Source: an uncultured Eubacterium sp.
GTDB taxonomy: Bacteria > Bacillota > Clostridia > Lachnospirales > Lachnospiraceae
Direction: 5' to 3'
Assembly: GCA_934316925.1 (NCBI GenBank)
Contig: CAKREC010000005.1
Coordinates: forward strand, 5,233-69,232
Length of the DNA stretch: 64,000 nucleotides
Made by a program: the position numbers and the translations under genes. The notes beneath the pieces are model-generated. The model ran no database searches. It was not told the origin of the DNA and saw only the letters and a program-made list of their open reading frames with translations. Shown piece by piece: positions 8,875 through 17,105 of this stretch (position 1 is its first letter; every line of letters begins with the position of its first letter).

Positions 8875-9633
8875 TTATTTTTTCATTGCTGTCATTTTGG
8901 TTGTGATCTGTGCCGCAACGGTTGTTGACATATTCTGCAGGATAAGAGCGCTCTTTGACGTCTGCATAGAATCCAGAATGCTGGCCACCAGATTCAGATC
9001 GCTCGTCATCTCTTCTAAGATAGCAGCCGCATTGGCCGGTTCCATTTTGGCGTACATCTCCGCCTGATCTTTTACTTCTTGCGAATACTGATAGTCTTTG
9101 CAAACTTCTTTGTAGATCTTTTCCGCATTATCCGGTTCAATCTGCTCGTAATATTGCTTATATTCCTCCGTATCCGGCGCCTTATCGTTATATACTACAT
9201 TTTCATCAAACTGTTTTACCCGCTCCGCAAATGCTTTCTGGTTATCCTCAAACTGTTTCAGTCTTTCTACCTCAGCTTTAAGGTCTTTTACTTCATCACT
9301 GTTTGCAGAATCCGAACTGCTTGTAGCTGCCAGCTGACTCTCCAGTTCCTTAATCCTTGCATTTGCCTCTTTTAGATTGTCATATTCCTTTGAAGTTCCG
9401 TCACCGGAATCATCCGATGTGTTTGGTAAAACCATATTCAGCACAGGTACATCTTTCAAAACCGGATAAAGTACTTCACTTCCGAAATTTCCTACATCCA
9501 GCTTGATCAAGACGCCAAAGATCGCCAGCCATATGATTACAATAATAAACACGATCAACGCGGTAACAATCTTGCTGCCGGTTCCCTCCTCATTTGGATT
9601 TTCTATCTTATCCTTTTTATCTTTTTTTGCCAT
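8875..9633 (-). CDS. MotE/YlxF-like flagellar chaperone (MgtE N-like domain)
   Basis: The protein has a short cytoplasmic N-terminus (KKDKKDKIENPNEEGTG), one membrane helix (about residues 23-45), a coiled coil (about 95-140), and a C-terminal MgtE-N/FliG-like helical domain with DNAEKIYKEV, EMYAKMEPANAAAILEEM and KSALILQNMSTTVAAQITTKM. This is the architecture of MotE/YlxF, encoded between fliJ and fliK. In other bacteria MotE-type proteins help MotB fold or target to the stator; here that role is inferred from architecture and position. Confidence 0.85.
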   Translation of the reverse strand: MAKKDKKDKIENPNEEGTGSKIVTALIVFIIVIIWLAIFGVLIKLDVGNFGSEVLYPVLKDVPVLNMVLPNTSDDSGDGTSKEYDNLKEANARIKELESQLAATSSSDSANSDEVKDLKAEVERLKQFEDNQKAFAERVKQFDENVVYNDKAPDTEEYKQYYEQIEPDNAEKIYKEVCKDYQYSQEVKDQAEMYAKMEPANAAAILEEMTSDLNLVASILDSMQTSKSALILQNMSTTVAAQITTKMTAMKK

Positions 9634-9653
9634 AACCAGTTTCCTTTCTGTTT

Positions 9654-10103
9654 TTAAATCTCTTTTTCGGCTCCATAACGATAACTAACCAGTTCGTCAA
9701 TCTCTTTTTGCTCTTTTTTATTTTCTTCTTCTAAAAAAAGCTGAAACGCTTTTTCCTTTAACTTTTCAAACGTCTTTCTCTCTTTTCTTGCTTCATAGAG
9801 TTTTTCTCGTGCCAGATTCAATTCCCGTTGACGTTGTTCCACCATCTTAATCTGCTGTTTTTCATATTCTTCCAAAACTTTCAGACCTTGCTCCATCTGC
9901 CGTATTTCCAGCACATTTAAAGCCGCACGCATTTTTCCACGCAGTATCTGCTGCTTTTCATCATATCGGATCTGCGTCAAACGCAGCTCCTCCTCAGCCT
10001 GTTGCAATCTCATATTTGCCTGGCTATAATTATTTTTTTCCTGTTCCTCCAGTTTCTCTTTCATGTTCAAAAGATTTTCCATAGAAAACCGAAATCTGGC
10101 CAT
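9654..10103 (-). CDS. fliJ: Flagellar export chaperone FliJ
   Basis: Soluble stalk of the flagellar type III export ATPase. The 149 residues are almost wholly a charged antiparallel coiled coil starting MARFRFSMENLLNMKEKLEE, the usual FliJ form. It begins at the same base where fliI ends (overlap ATG/TAA), so the two are translationally coupled. Confidence 0.93.
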   Translation of the reverse strand: MARFRFSMENLLNMKEKLEEQEKNNYSQANMRLQQAEEELRLTQIRYDEKQQILRGKMRAALNVLEIRQMEQGLKVLEEYEKQQIKMVEQRQRELNLAREKLYEARKERKTFEKLKEKAFQLFLEEENKKEQKEIDELVSYRYGAEKEI

Positions 10104-11440
10104 TAGTCATCTGCCCCCTCCTGAGGTTCTTCCGCTGCAAATATCTCTCTCATTTGCTGTATAATATCTTGAAACTCAAACTTTTCATCGGTTCCCTGCT
10201 GAAGAAACGAATTTACCTTTTCAATCTTTTGAATCGCATAATCAATGTTCTTGTTGGATCCATTGCGATAGGCACCGATATTGATAAGATCTTCTGCCTC
10301 CCGGTAGGTCGCCAGTACATTTTTCATTTCCCCGGCGAGTTTTTTATGCTCACTGCTGGCCACTGCACTCATAACACGCGAAATACTCTGTAATACATCA
10401 ATCGCCGGATAATGATTATGCTGTGCCATATTTCTGGATAGCACAATATGTCCATCCAGAATTCCTCTTGCCGTATCTGCGATTGGTTCATTGAAATCAT
10501 CGCCGTCAACCAAAACAGCATACAAACCCGTAATCGACCCGCGATCAGAGTTTCCGGCTCTTTCTAACAGCTTAGGCATCTCCGAATACACACTTGGCGG
10601 ATACCCTCTGGACACCGGTGGCTCTCCACTCGCCAGACCAATCTCTCTTTGTGCCATGGAAAAACGGGTCAGATTGTCCATCATCAGAAGTACGTCCCGC
10701 CCCTGATCACGAAAATATTCAGCCACCGCTGTAGCTGTCTTCGCCGCTTTGTTACGAATCAGCGCCGGCTTATCAGATGTAGCCACAACAACCACAGAAC
10801 GTTTCATACCTTCCGGTCCAAGATCCCGTTCAATAAATTCCCGCACCTCTCTGCCACGCTCTCCGATCAGCGCGATCACGTTAATATCCGCCTTTGTATT
10901 TCTGGCAAACATTCCCATCAAGGTACTCTTTCCCACACCACTTCCTGCAAAAATTCCGATTCGCTGTCCTTTGCCGACCGTGATCAATCCATCTACCGCT
11001 TTCACTCCCAGCGGAAGCACATCCGCAATCATTTCTCTACTCAGAGGATCCGGAGCCGCTGCCTCTACGGAATAACTGGCACTATTCTCCGGCAGTACCA
11101 TATGATCCATCGGAATTCCAACGCCATCCAGTGTTCGTCCCAGCAAATCATCACTTACTTGTACTTGTAACGGAGCACCTGTATTCTGCACCCAGCTTCC
11201 AAGTCCTACACCTTCCACATTGTCGTAAGGCATCAAAAGAACCCTGTCGTCCCGGAAACCAACGACTTCCGCTTTTACAGGTTCTGTCTTTGTATTGGAT
11301 TTTATAAGACACAAGTCGTTAAGCTTGGCACTGGGTCCCACAGACTCAATCGTCAAACCAACGACTTTTGCAACTTTTCCTAACTGGCTCGTATAATTTT
11401 TGTCAAACAGAGCCTCGTACTTATCAAAATTGATTTCCAA
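10103..11440 (-). CDS. fliI: Flagellar protein export ATPase FliI
   Basis: Rotary ATPase that energises flagellar type III export. The Walker A motif GIFAGSGVGKSTLMGMFA is at about residue 165, the Walker B LLMMDNLTRF at about 253, and the export-ATPase signature PPSVYSEMPKLLERAGNSD at about 290. Length (445) matches the family. It lies between fliH and fliJ, its known partners. Confidence 0.98.
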   Translation of the reverse strand: MEINFDKYEALFDKNYTSQLGKVAKVVGLTIESVGPSAKLNDLCLIKSNTKTEPVKAEVVGFRDDRVLLMPYDNVEGVGLGSWVQNTGAPLQVQVSDDLLGRTLDGVGIPMDHMVLPENSASYSVEAAAPDPLSREMIADVLPLGVKAVDGLITVGKGQRIGIFAGSGVGKSTLMGMFARNTKADINVIALIGERGREVREFIERDLGPEGMKRSVVVVATSDKPALIRNKAAKTATAVAEYFRDQGRDVLLMMDNLTRFSMAQREIGLASGEPPVSRGYPPSVYSEMPKLLERAGNSDRGSITGLYAVLVDGDDFNEPIADTARGILDGHIVLSRNMAQHNHYPAIDVLQSISRVMSAVASSEHKKLAGEMKNVLATYREAEDLINIGAYRNGSNKNIDYAIQKIEKVNSFLQQGTDEKFEFQDIIQQMREIFAAEEPQEGADD

Positions 11441-11459
11441 GGTATCTCATCCTTTTTAT

Positions 11460-12305
11460 CTAAACAAGCAGCTTTAATGTTGTCACCAAATTAGTTATCT
11501 GCGTGCGGAATCCGCAGTCAATCATTTGATTGTCTGTTTCGATAATGCAGTCACCTTTTTCCAGACCTTTTTCCTCCTGGACATCAATAGATGCGTCTGT
11601 TCCAATTCGAAACAAAATGTCGTCCTTATGGTTTTCCACATACGCCAGATCTTCTTCCGGCACACGGATCGTATAATGTCTGGCAGGATCCATGTCTGCA
11701 ATCCCGCTTCGGATCAGATGCAAAAAAACATCTCGCTTATCAGTCACCATAACACCGGTGATCTTTTGTATCAGACCACACAGCACGTCAACATATCGGG
11801 GTTCTACTTCTGCAATCAAATCTTCATATTCTTTTTCTTTCTGACGACCGATTTCTTCTAATTTCTGTCGCTGCTGCTGCAGTTCTTCGTTCGCTTTGGC
11901 AATTCCCTGTTCATGTCCCAGGCGCATTCCCTCTTCGGTAGCCGCAGTTATGATCGCATCTCTTTGCTGCTCTGCCTGTTGCAAAATAGACATCGCCTGC
12001 GAACGTGCCTCACTGATGATCTGTTGTGAAAGACGATTGGCATCTTCCTCTTTCTGTTTCCACTGTTCATCCATATTCACAACCGGCATCCCTGCTTCAA
12101 AAGAATCTGATTCTTCGGAAAGCTCTTTAAGTTCTTTTGCCTGCTGATAAAGAGCACGTTCTTTCTCTACCTCTTCTAACGAACGGATAAGCGTTTTATG
12201 TTCGCCAGTTTCTTGTTTTATGTCCTCTTTTTCACCATCGTGGTGAATGACGACGGCATCTTCTTTCGAAAAACTGACAAAAGGATATTTAATCAAATTA
12301 GACAA
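11460..12305 (-). CDS. fliH: Flagellar assembly protein FliH
   Basis: Negative regulator/peripheral stalk of the FliI ATPase. The long central coiled coil (about residues 60-175, rich in Gln and Glu) and the C-terminal FliH/YscL region (YTIRVPEEDLAYVENHKDDI ... CIIETDNQMIDCGFRTQITN) are clear. I chose TTG at 12305 (SNLIKYPFVSFS start) because GGAGG lies about 11 bases before it; the longer frame to 12326 would start inside fliG with no ribosome site. The start overlaps the fliG stop. Confidence 0.92.
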   Translation of the reverse strand: MSNLIKYPFVSFSKEDAVVIHHDGEKEDIKQETGEHKTLIRSLEEVEKERALYQQAKELKELSEESDSFEAGMPVVNMDEQWKQKEEDANRLSQQIISEARSQAMSILQQAEQQRDAIITAATEEGMRLGHEQGIAKANEELQQQRQKLEEIGRQKEKEYEDLIAEVEPRYVDVLCGLIQKITGVMVTDKRDVFLHLIRSGIADMDPARHYTIRVPEEDLAYVENHKDDILFRIGTDASIDVQEEKGLEKGDCIIETDNQMIDCGFRTQITNLVTTLKLLV

Positions 12306-13308
12306 TAATCTCGTCACCTCCACCACGAGAAATAACGATTTCCGCAGAATCTTCCAGCTTGCGGATTACATTAACAATCTTCTGCTGTGCCTCTTCAACA
12401 TCTTTCAAACGCACAGGACCCATGTATTCCATATCCTCTTTGATCATATCAGACAATCGGGAAGACATATTGTTGAAGATTGCATTTTGCACTTCTTCAT
12501 TTGCATTCTTAAGCGCCACCGCCAACTCGCTGTTCTCCACTTCACGAAGCACACGCTGGATCGAGCGGTCATCAAGTAACAAAATATCCTCAAATACAAA
12601 CATCTTCTTACGAATCTCATCTGCCAATTCTGGTTCTTCAATCTCCAGATTTTCCATGATATGTTTTTCTGTACCACGATCCGAAGTATTCAAAATCTCA
12701 ACTACGCTGTCTACACCACCAACAATCGTGTAATCCTGGCTTACTAAGGATGCCAGTTTCTGCTCCAGAATATTCTCAACTTCTTTGATCACATCCGGCG
12801 ATGTACGATCCATCAGCGCAATACGTTTCGCAACATCCGTCTGTTTGTCCGGTGTAAGCGAACCAATAATACCCGCCGCTTGCTGTGGGGACAAATAGGA
12901 TAAGATCAACGCAATCGTCTGCGGATGCTCATCCTGAATAAAGTTGAGCAACTGTGACGCCTCTGTTTTACGGATAAACTCAAATGGGCGAACCTGCAAC
13001 GAAGCAGTCAATTTGCCCAATATATCTTTAGCCCGGTCTTCTCCCAGTGCCTTCTGCAGCAGATCTTTCGCATATCCGATTCCACCCTCTGCAATATACT
13101 GCTGTGCCAGACAAACTTCATAAAATTCATTCAGCACCTCATCCTTTTGCGCTGGAGAGACACTTCTCGTATTGGCAATTTCCAAAGTGAGCTGTTCGAT
13201 CTCATCTTCTTTCAGGTGTTTAAAAATAGTGGATGCCTTTTCAGGTCCTAATGCGATCAGCAAAATAGCTGCCTTCTGAACGCCATCCAGTTCTGTCATG
13301 TTAGCCAT
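12298..13308 (-). CDS. fliG: Flagellar motor switch protein FliG
   Basis: Rotor protein that transmits stator torque and joins the C-ring to FliF. Domains in order: N-terminal FliF-binding part (DGVQKAAILLIALGPEKAS), middle EHPQTIALILSYLSPQQAA motif, and C-terminal torque helix (FVFEDILLLDDRSIQRVLRE in the charged-ridge position). Length of 336 residues is standard. Starts immediately after fliF. Confidence 0.98.
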   Translation of the reverse strand: MANMTELDGVQKAAILLIALGPEKASTIFKHLKEDEIEQLTLEIANTRSVSPAQKDEVLNEFYEVCLAQQYIAEGGIGYAKDLLQKALGEDRAKDILGKLTASLQVRPFEFIRKTEASQLLNFIQDEHPQTIALILSYLSPQQAAGIIGSLTPDKQTDVAKRIALMDRTSPDVIKEVENILEQKLASLVSQDYTIVGGVDSVVEILNTSDRGTEKHIMENLEIEEPELADEIRKKMFVFEDILLLDDRSIQRVLREVENSELAVALKNANEEVQNAIFNNMSSRLSDMIKEDMEYMGPVRLKDVEEAQQKIVNVIRKLEDSAEIVISRGGGDEIIV

Positions 13309-14946
13309 TTAAACCCCTCCCCAGTCTTCATTGATCCAGTTTCGTAACAACAACGCTACTGCTTCCGGATTTTCATCTACAAATTTTTCAATTAATTTTC
13401 TTGTTTCAGACTTATCGCTCAACTCAATCTCTTCCAGATCCTGCTTCTGATCTTCCATCGTCGTTGCCAGCAGATCTTCCACTGACAATTCTGGTTCCAG
13501 TTCCGTAACTTCTACTGGCGAAGTTCCGCGGATAATAACAAAGACTAAAAGTCCCGCGATCAGAACTGTAAGAAGGATCATAAGATAATTGGTGATATGA
13601 TCACTAAACGAAGAAGCCTCTTTTGCTTCAAATACCGGCTTTTCTTTTACCGTAATTGTAATATTGCCTGTTGCAATTCCAGTCGCTGCTGCAACAAGCT
13701 GCGTCAATTCAGCCGGAACCTGTAAATCCGTAACCGTATTATTCTGATTTACATATTCTTCAAAGGATATGTCTTTTAACTGACCATTTTTTTCCAGTGT
13801 TTCTTCTTTGATCACATTATATCTTGTAAGTACGATCGCAATCGAAGATTCATCCGGTTTTACTGCGCCCACTTCATGCTCAATATTCTGCACGGTCTCA
13901 TTTGGCAGATATTTATACTTGTCCAATGTAACCTCAGATGAAGTAGATCCGTTGCTTTGGATCATCGTATCTGTCTGATCCCCATTTGAATCCGTTCCCG
14001 GAACACCACCACTTCCCGACGAACCGGTAGATTTATAGTTATAAGAGCTGGAATATAATCCCTGATCCATACCTTCATTGGCAGTATATGTAGTGATAAG
14101 CTCGGTAACTTTGTCCATATCAAATACAATATTAGTGCTTCCGATCTGCACATCATCATATCCGGCTTTCAAAAGCATGTCACTTACATTTTTCGAAAAT
14201 GTATTTCTCAATTTCTGAACGTAATCATCTTTGCTGCTGACCGTTCCGCCCAATGTCTGGTTCTCTTCCAGCGCACCATACAAAAGGTTTCCTGTTGTAT
14301 CTGTGATCACGATACCGTCGGTTGTCTTGCTTCCAACGGCATTGGCAAGATAATACGCAATCGCGGTTGCCGTATCGCTGTCCATCTCCGTATTGGATGC
14401 CAGTTTCAAAGATGCACTTACCGATGTCTCCTTATCACTTCCGTAGATCGTACCATCATCCACCGGTTTATTGACATATACGGTAGCATCTTCAACACCA
14501 TCAAAGTTCAGCAGTCCCGAACGGATTGAAGATTGCAGTGCCAGAACCATCTTAGTCTGTCTTTCTGTCTGTGTATCGGATAAGCTGCTCTTCGTAGCGT
14601 CTTCCCATGAAAATCCAACATCCGAAGATACTTTATTTTTTCCCATCAAAAGAACAGCATCGGAATACGAATCCTTTTCAACGCGAAAAACAGTATTCCC
14701 CTTGCTGTCTGATTCTTTTTCATACTTGATCCCGGAATCGGACAACTGAGTATCAAACTCTGCCGCCGTATCTCCGCTTAATGTTACTAGATCCATATAT
14801 ACTGGTCTTGTAAGAAAATACCCCAATAAGACCAACGCAAAAAGGATTGCCAGTACAACACTGATAATCACGGTCTTTTGTTTGGTCGTATATTTATTCC
14901 AAAATTCAAGAATCTTATCTTTAATCGATATTAACTGATCCATCAT
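13309..14946 (-). CDS. fliF: Flagellar MS-ring protein FliF
   Basis: Builds the MS ring around the export gate. It has an N-terminal membrane segment (about 24-46), a YscJ/FliF domain (FDTQLSDSGIKYEKE ... FSWEDATKSSLSDTQTERQ), a second ring domain, a Gly/Ser-rich loop around residues 300-325, and a C-terminal membrane helix (about 455-478) followed by a FliG-binding tail ending NPEAVALLLRNWINED. Length of 545 residues is typical. Confidence 0.97.
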   Translation of the reverse strand: MMDQLISIKDKILEFWNKYTTKQKTVIISVVLAILFALVLLGYFLTRPVYMDLVTLSGDTAAEFDTQLSDSGIKYEKESDSKGNTVFRVEKDSYSDAVLLMGKNKVSSDVGFSWEDATKSSLSDTQTERQTKMVLALQSSIRSGLLNFDGVEDATVYVNKPVDDGTIYGSDKETSVSASLKLASNTEMDSDTATAIAYYLANAVGSKTTDGIVITDTTGNLLYGALEENQTLGGTVSSKDDYVQKLRNTFSKNVSDMLLKAGYDDVQIGSTNIVFDMDKVTELITTYTANEGMDQGLYSSSYNYKSTGSSGSGGVPGTDSNGDQTDTMIQSNGSTSSEVTLDKYKYLPNETVQNIEHEVGAVKPDESSIAIVLTRYNVIKEETLEKNGQLKDISFEEYVNQNNTVTDLQVPAELTQLVAAATGIATGNITITVKEKPVFEAKEASSFSDHITNYLMILLTVLIAGLLVFVIIRGTSPVEVTELEPELSVEDLLATTMEDQKQDLEEIELSDKSETRKLIEKFVDENPEAVALLLRNWINEDWGGV

Positions 14947-14976
14947 AAGTTATGCGCACTCCTAAGTAGCAAATGT

Positions 14977-15300
14977 TTAAAACTGCATATTCATCAATGT
15001 CCGATACGCTTCCACAGCGGTGTTCTTTACTGCAACAGTATACTGCAAAGAAACATTTGCCTTCTGTTGCGCGATCATAAGGTCATGAAGGCTGTCCGAC
15101 TGCCCGGTTGCGTATTTGATCTCCTCAACTTCTGCCGCATTGGAATAATCATCGGTTTCTTTCACCAGACTCATAGCAGAATTCAAAATCGAATCAAAAC
15201 TATTGCCGTTTGCTGTCGTCGTTTTATTCAGTGCATTCTGCGAAGCATAACGACTCACGCTTTCTACACCCTGTACTCCACTCAAAGCTGAAATATCCAT
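14977..15300 (-). CDS. fliE: Flagellar hook-basal body protein FliE
   Basis: Adaptor between the MS ring and the rod, and an early export substrate. The C-terminal FliE signature is clear (SLHDLMIAQQKANVSLQYTV then AVEAYRTLMNMQF). The 107-residue length matches the family. It lies between flgC and fliF, the conserved order. Confidence 0.95.
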   Translation of the reverse strand: MDISALSGVQGVESVSRYASQNALNKTTTANGNSFDSILNSAMSLVKETDDYSNAAEVEEIKYATGQSDSLHDLMIAQQKANVSLQYTVAVKNTAVEAYRTLMNMQF

Positions 15301-15329
15301 CTATCTTCTGTTCCTTTCCCTCATTTCGA

Positions 15330-15767
15330 CTATGCCTGTCCAATATTCAATGCTTTCAGTGCCATGCCTTTGGTAGAGTTCAGCACGGTAACATTGGCTT
15401 CATAAGCTCTTGTAGCATCAATCATATTGGTCATCTCAGTAACTGTATTTACATTCGGGTAGGTAACATATCCATCTTCGTCCGCATCCGGATGTGACGG
15501 ATCATATACCATGTTTCCCTCTGAATCATCTTCCACGATAGAAGAAACTTTAACGCCCTTTCCTATATGCCCATTTGCAAGACTAAGGCTCTCACTAAAG
15601 GTAGGGTAACTTTTCTCTTCAAAAAGAACCGTTTTTCTCTTGTAAACATTTCCATTACTGTCTCTGGTTGTATTTACATTTGCAATATTTTCAGAAATCG
15701 TGTCCATACGGGTCTGCTGTGCTGTCATACCCGTAGCACTGATATCCATAGCTCCAAACAATGACAT
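15330..15767 (-). CDS. flgC: Flagellar basal-body rod protein FlgC
   Basis: Proximal rod subunit. It starts MSLFGAMDISATGMTAQQTR, has NIANVNTTRDSNG in the rod-protein signature region, and ends with the rod-type helix MTNMIDATRAYEANVTVLNS. The 145 residues fit FlgC. Adjacent to flgB. Confidence 0.97.
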   Translation of the reverse strand: MSLFGAMDISATGMTAQQTRMDTISENIANVNTTRDSNGNVYKRKTVLFEEKSYPTFSESLSLANGHIGKGVKVSSIVEDDSEGNMVYDPSHPDADEDGYVTYPNVNTVTEMTNMIDATRAYEANVTVLNSTKGMALKALNIGQA

Positions 15768-15782
15768 ATCTTATCCTCCTAA

Positions 15783-16172
15783 TCACGATGTCTTCAACGC
15801 ACTTTTCAATCTTGAAAATTCGTTATTGATCGAATCCATCAGTGTATAATACTTTAACTGGTTTTTGGCCAACTCCACATTTTCCGTCGTAATATCCACG
15901 TTGTTTCCATCTGCACGGTAACTAAGTCCGGCCTGTTCTGTATACGTCGTAGATTCCAGTGTCGACAGATCAATGTTGGCAACCGTCTCGTCCAGGGAAT
16001 CTGTTCCTGCAATTGCGTTCGACAAATAAGTCTCAAACTGAACATCTTTTCTCTTGTAGTTCGGCGTATCAGCATTGGCAATATTGTTTGCCAGCACATC
16101 ATTTCTTGTCCAGCTGGCATCTGCTGCCTTATCCAATACATTGATATAATTGTAAGCATTGGATGAAATCAA
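15783..16172 (-). CDS. flgB: Flagellar basal-body rod protein FlgB
   Basis: First gene of the flagellar operon, a proximal rod subunit. The rod signature VLANNIANADTPNYKRKDV is present, and the C-terminal helix ends SINNEFSRLKSALKTS. The only ribosome site (AAAGGAA) sits directly against the GTG at 16181, so I chose the TTG at 16172 (about 10 bases away, 129 residues); GTG 16181 remains possible. No clear sigma-A or sigma-28 promoter was found in the 90 bases upstream. Confidence 0.94.
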   Translation of the reverse strand: MISSNAYNYINVLDKAADASWTRNDVLANNIANADTPNYKRKDVQFETYLSNAIAGTDSLDETVANIDLSTLESTTYTEQAGLSYRADGNNVDITTENVELAKNQLKYYTLMDSINNEFSRLKSALKTS

Positions 16173-16208
16173 TGATAACACTTCCTTTCATCAAAATCCA
16201 CTCTATGA

Positions 16209-16264
16209 AAAACGCAAATGGCACCATGGCAGCTTATAGACCACTCACGGTTCCCTTTGCGTTT
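16209..16264 (-). terminator. Terminator of codY
   Basis: On the minus strand AAACGCAAAGGG pairs with CCATTTGCGTTTTT around inner weak pairing and a loop, ending in TTTTT. The left arm overlaps the codY stop codon. It separates codY from the flagellar operon that starts about 40 bases further on. Confidence 0.65.
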
Positions 16265-17045
16265 AAGAATTCCATTTCTCTTTGTAATAAGTGTCAAACT
16301 CCGTGTTGACAATGTCACTCAGGACCTGAATATGAGTTCCTTTCATACCGGAAGACTTTGTCTTGATCAACCCTGCGCTCTCTAATTTGCGAAGCGCATT
16401 GATGATCACCGTTCGTGTAATGCCAATCTCTTTTGCAATCTTACTGGTAACAACTGTCGCATCCTGCCCGTCAAGTTCATGGATCACATATGTTACCGCT
16501 TTTCGCTCTAACGGCGTCAAAGTTGTAAGTGCAGAAGAAAACGTCTTCTGTTTACGCATCTCAAGATCGGACTCTTCCTGAACGGCCCGCATCATCTCCA
16601 GTCCCACAACTGTCGTGCTATACTCACACAGTATAATATCCTCAATACAAAAACTATCGTTTCTACGATACAAAAACAAGGTACCTAAACGCTCGCCGCC
16701 AATGCAGATCGGCGTTACCAAAGCCTGAAATCCGGTAATATCATCATGTTCAAATCCTAATGTTTCAAGATTCACATTTTCCTTTGTGGATAATACATTT
16801 AACATCCGTTCATTCAGCTTGGAGTCAATATATGTACCGCGCTTTACCTGAAATCCAGGAATACTCTCACTACCGTCACCTGCATGAACGCCAAGTATCT
16901 TCCCTTTACTACTTATTACATATGCATTTGCGCAGAGCAATTGTCCAAGTACCCGGCAAATATCAGCAAAAGCGACTTTGGAAGAATGTTGATCGTTAAG
17001 TAGTCGGTTAATCTTCCTGGTCTTATCCAACAACTCAATCCCCAT
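16263..17045 (-). CDS. codY: GTP- and branched-chain amino acid-sensing repressor CodY
   Basis: Global nutritional regulator of Firmicutes. It has the N-terminal GAF ligand domain (starting about LLDKTRKINRLLNDQH) and a C-terminal winged helix with the recognition segment SKIAKEIGITRTVIINALRK followed by LESAGLIKTKSSGMKGTHI. At 260 residues it is full length. It has its own promoter and a terminator, so it looks monocistronic, placed directly upstream of flgB. CodY commonly represses motility and amino-acid genes such as the ilv/leu set at 36-41 kb; regulation of those here is inference. Confidence 0.98.
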   Translation of the reverse strand: MGIELLDKTRKINRLLNDQHSSKVAFADICRVLGQLLCANAYVISSKGKILGVHAGDGSESIPGFQVKRGTYIDSKLNERMLNVLSTKENVNLETLGFEHDDITGFQALVTPICIGGERLGTLFLYRRNDSFCIEDIILCEYSTTVVGLEMMRAVQEESDLEMRKQKTFSSALTTLTPLERKAVTYVIHELDGQDATVVTSKIAKEIGITRTVIINALRKLESAGLIKTKSSGMKGTHIQVLSDIVNTEFDTYYKEKWNS

Positions 17046-17073
17046 GCTATCCTCCTAGTATTCTTATGCTGAC

Positions 17074-17102
17074 ATTTTATCATAAACACAGAGCATTGAC
17101 AA
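17074..17102 (-). promoter_or_regulatory. Sigma-A type promoter of codY
   Basis: Minus-strand TTGTCA, 17-base spacer, TAAAAT, about 30 bases before the codY start. Both hexamers match consensus at 5 of 6 positions. Confidence 0.6.
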
Positions 17103-17105
17103 GCA

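Noticed and set aside
16172-16262. Sigma-28 type promoter before flgB
   Set aside because: No TAAA-N15-GCCGATAA-like match; only weak TTGCGT/TTTGAT.
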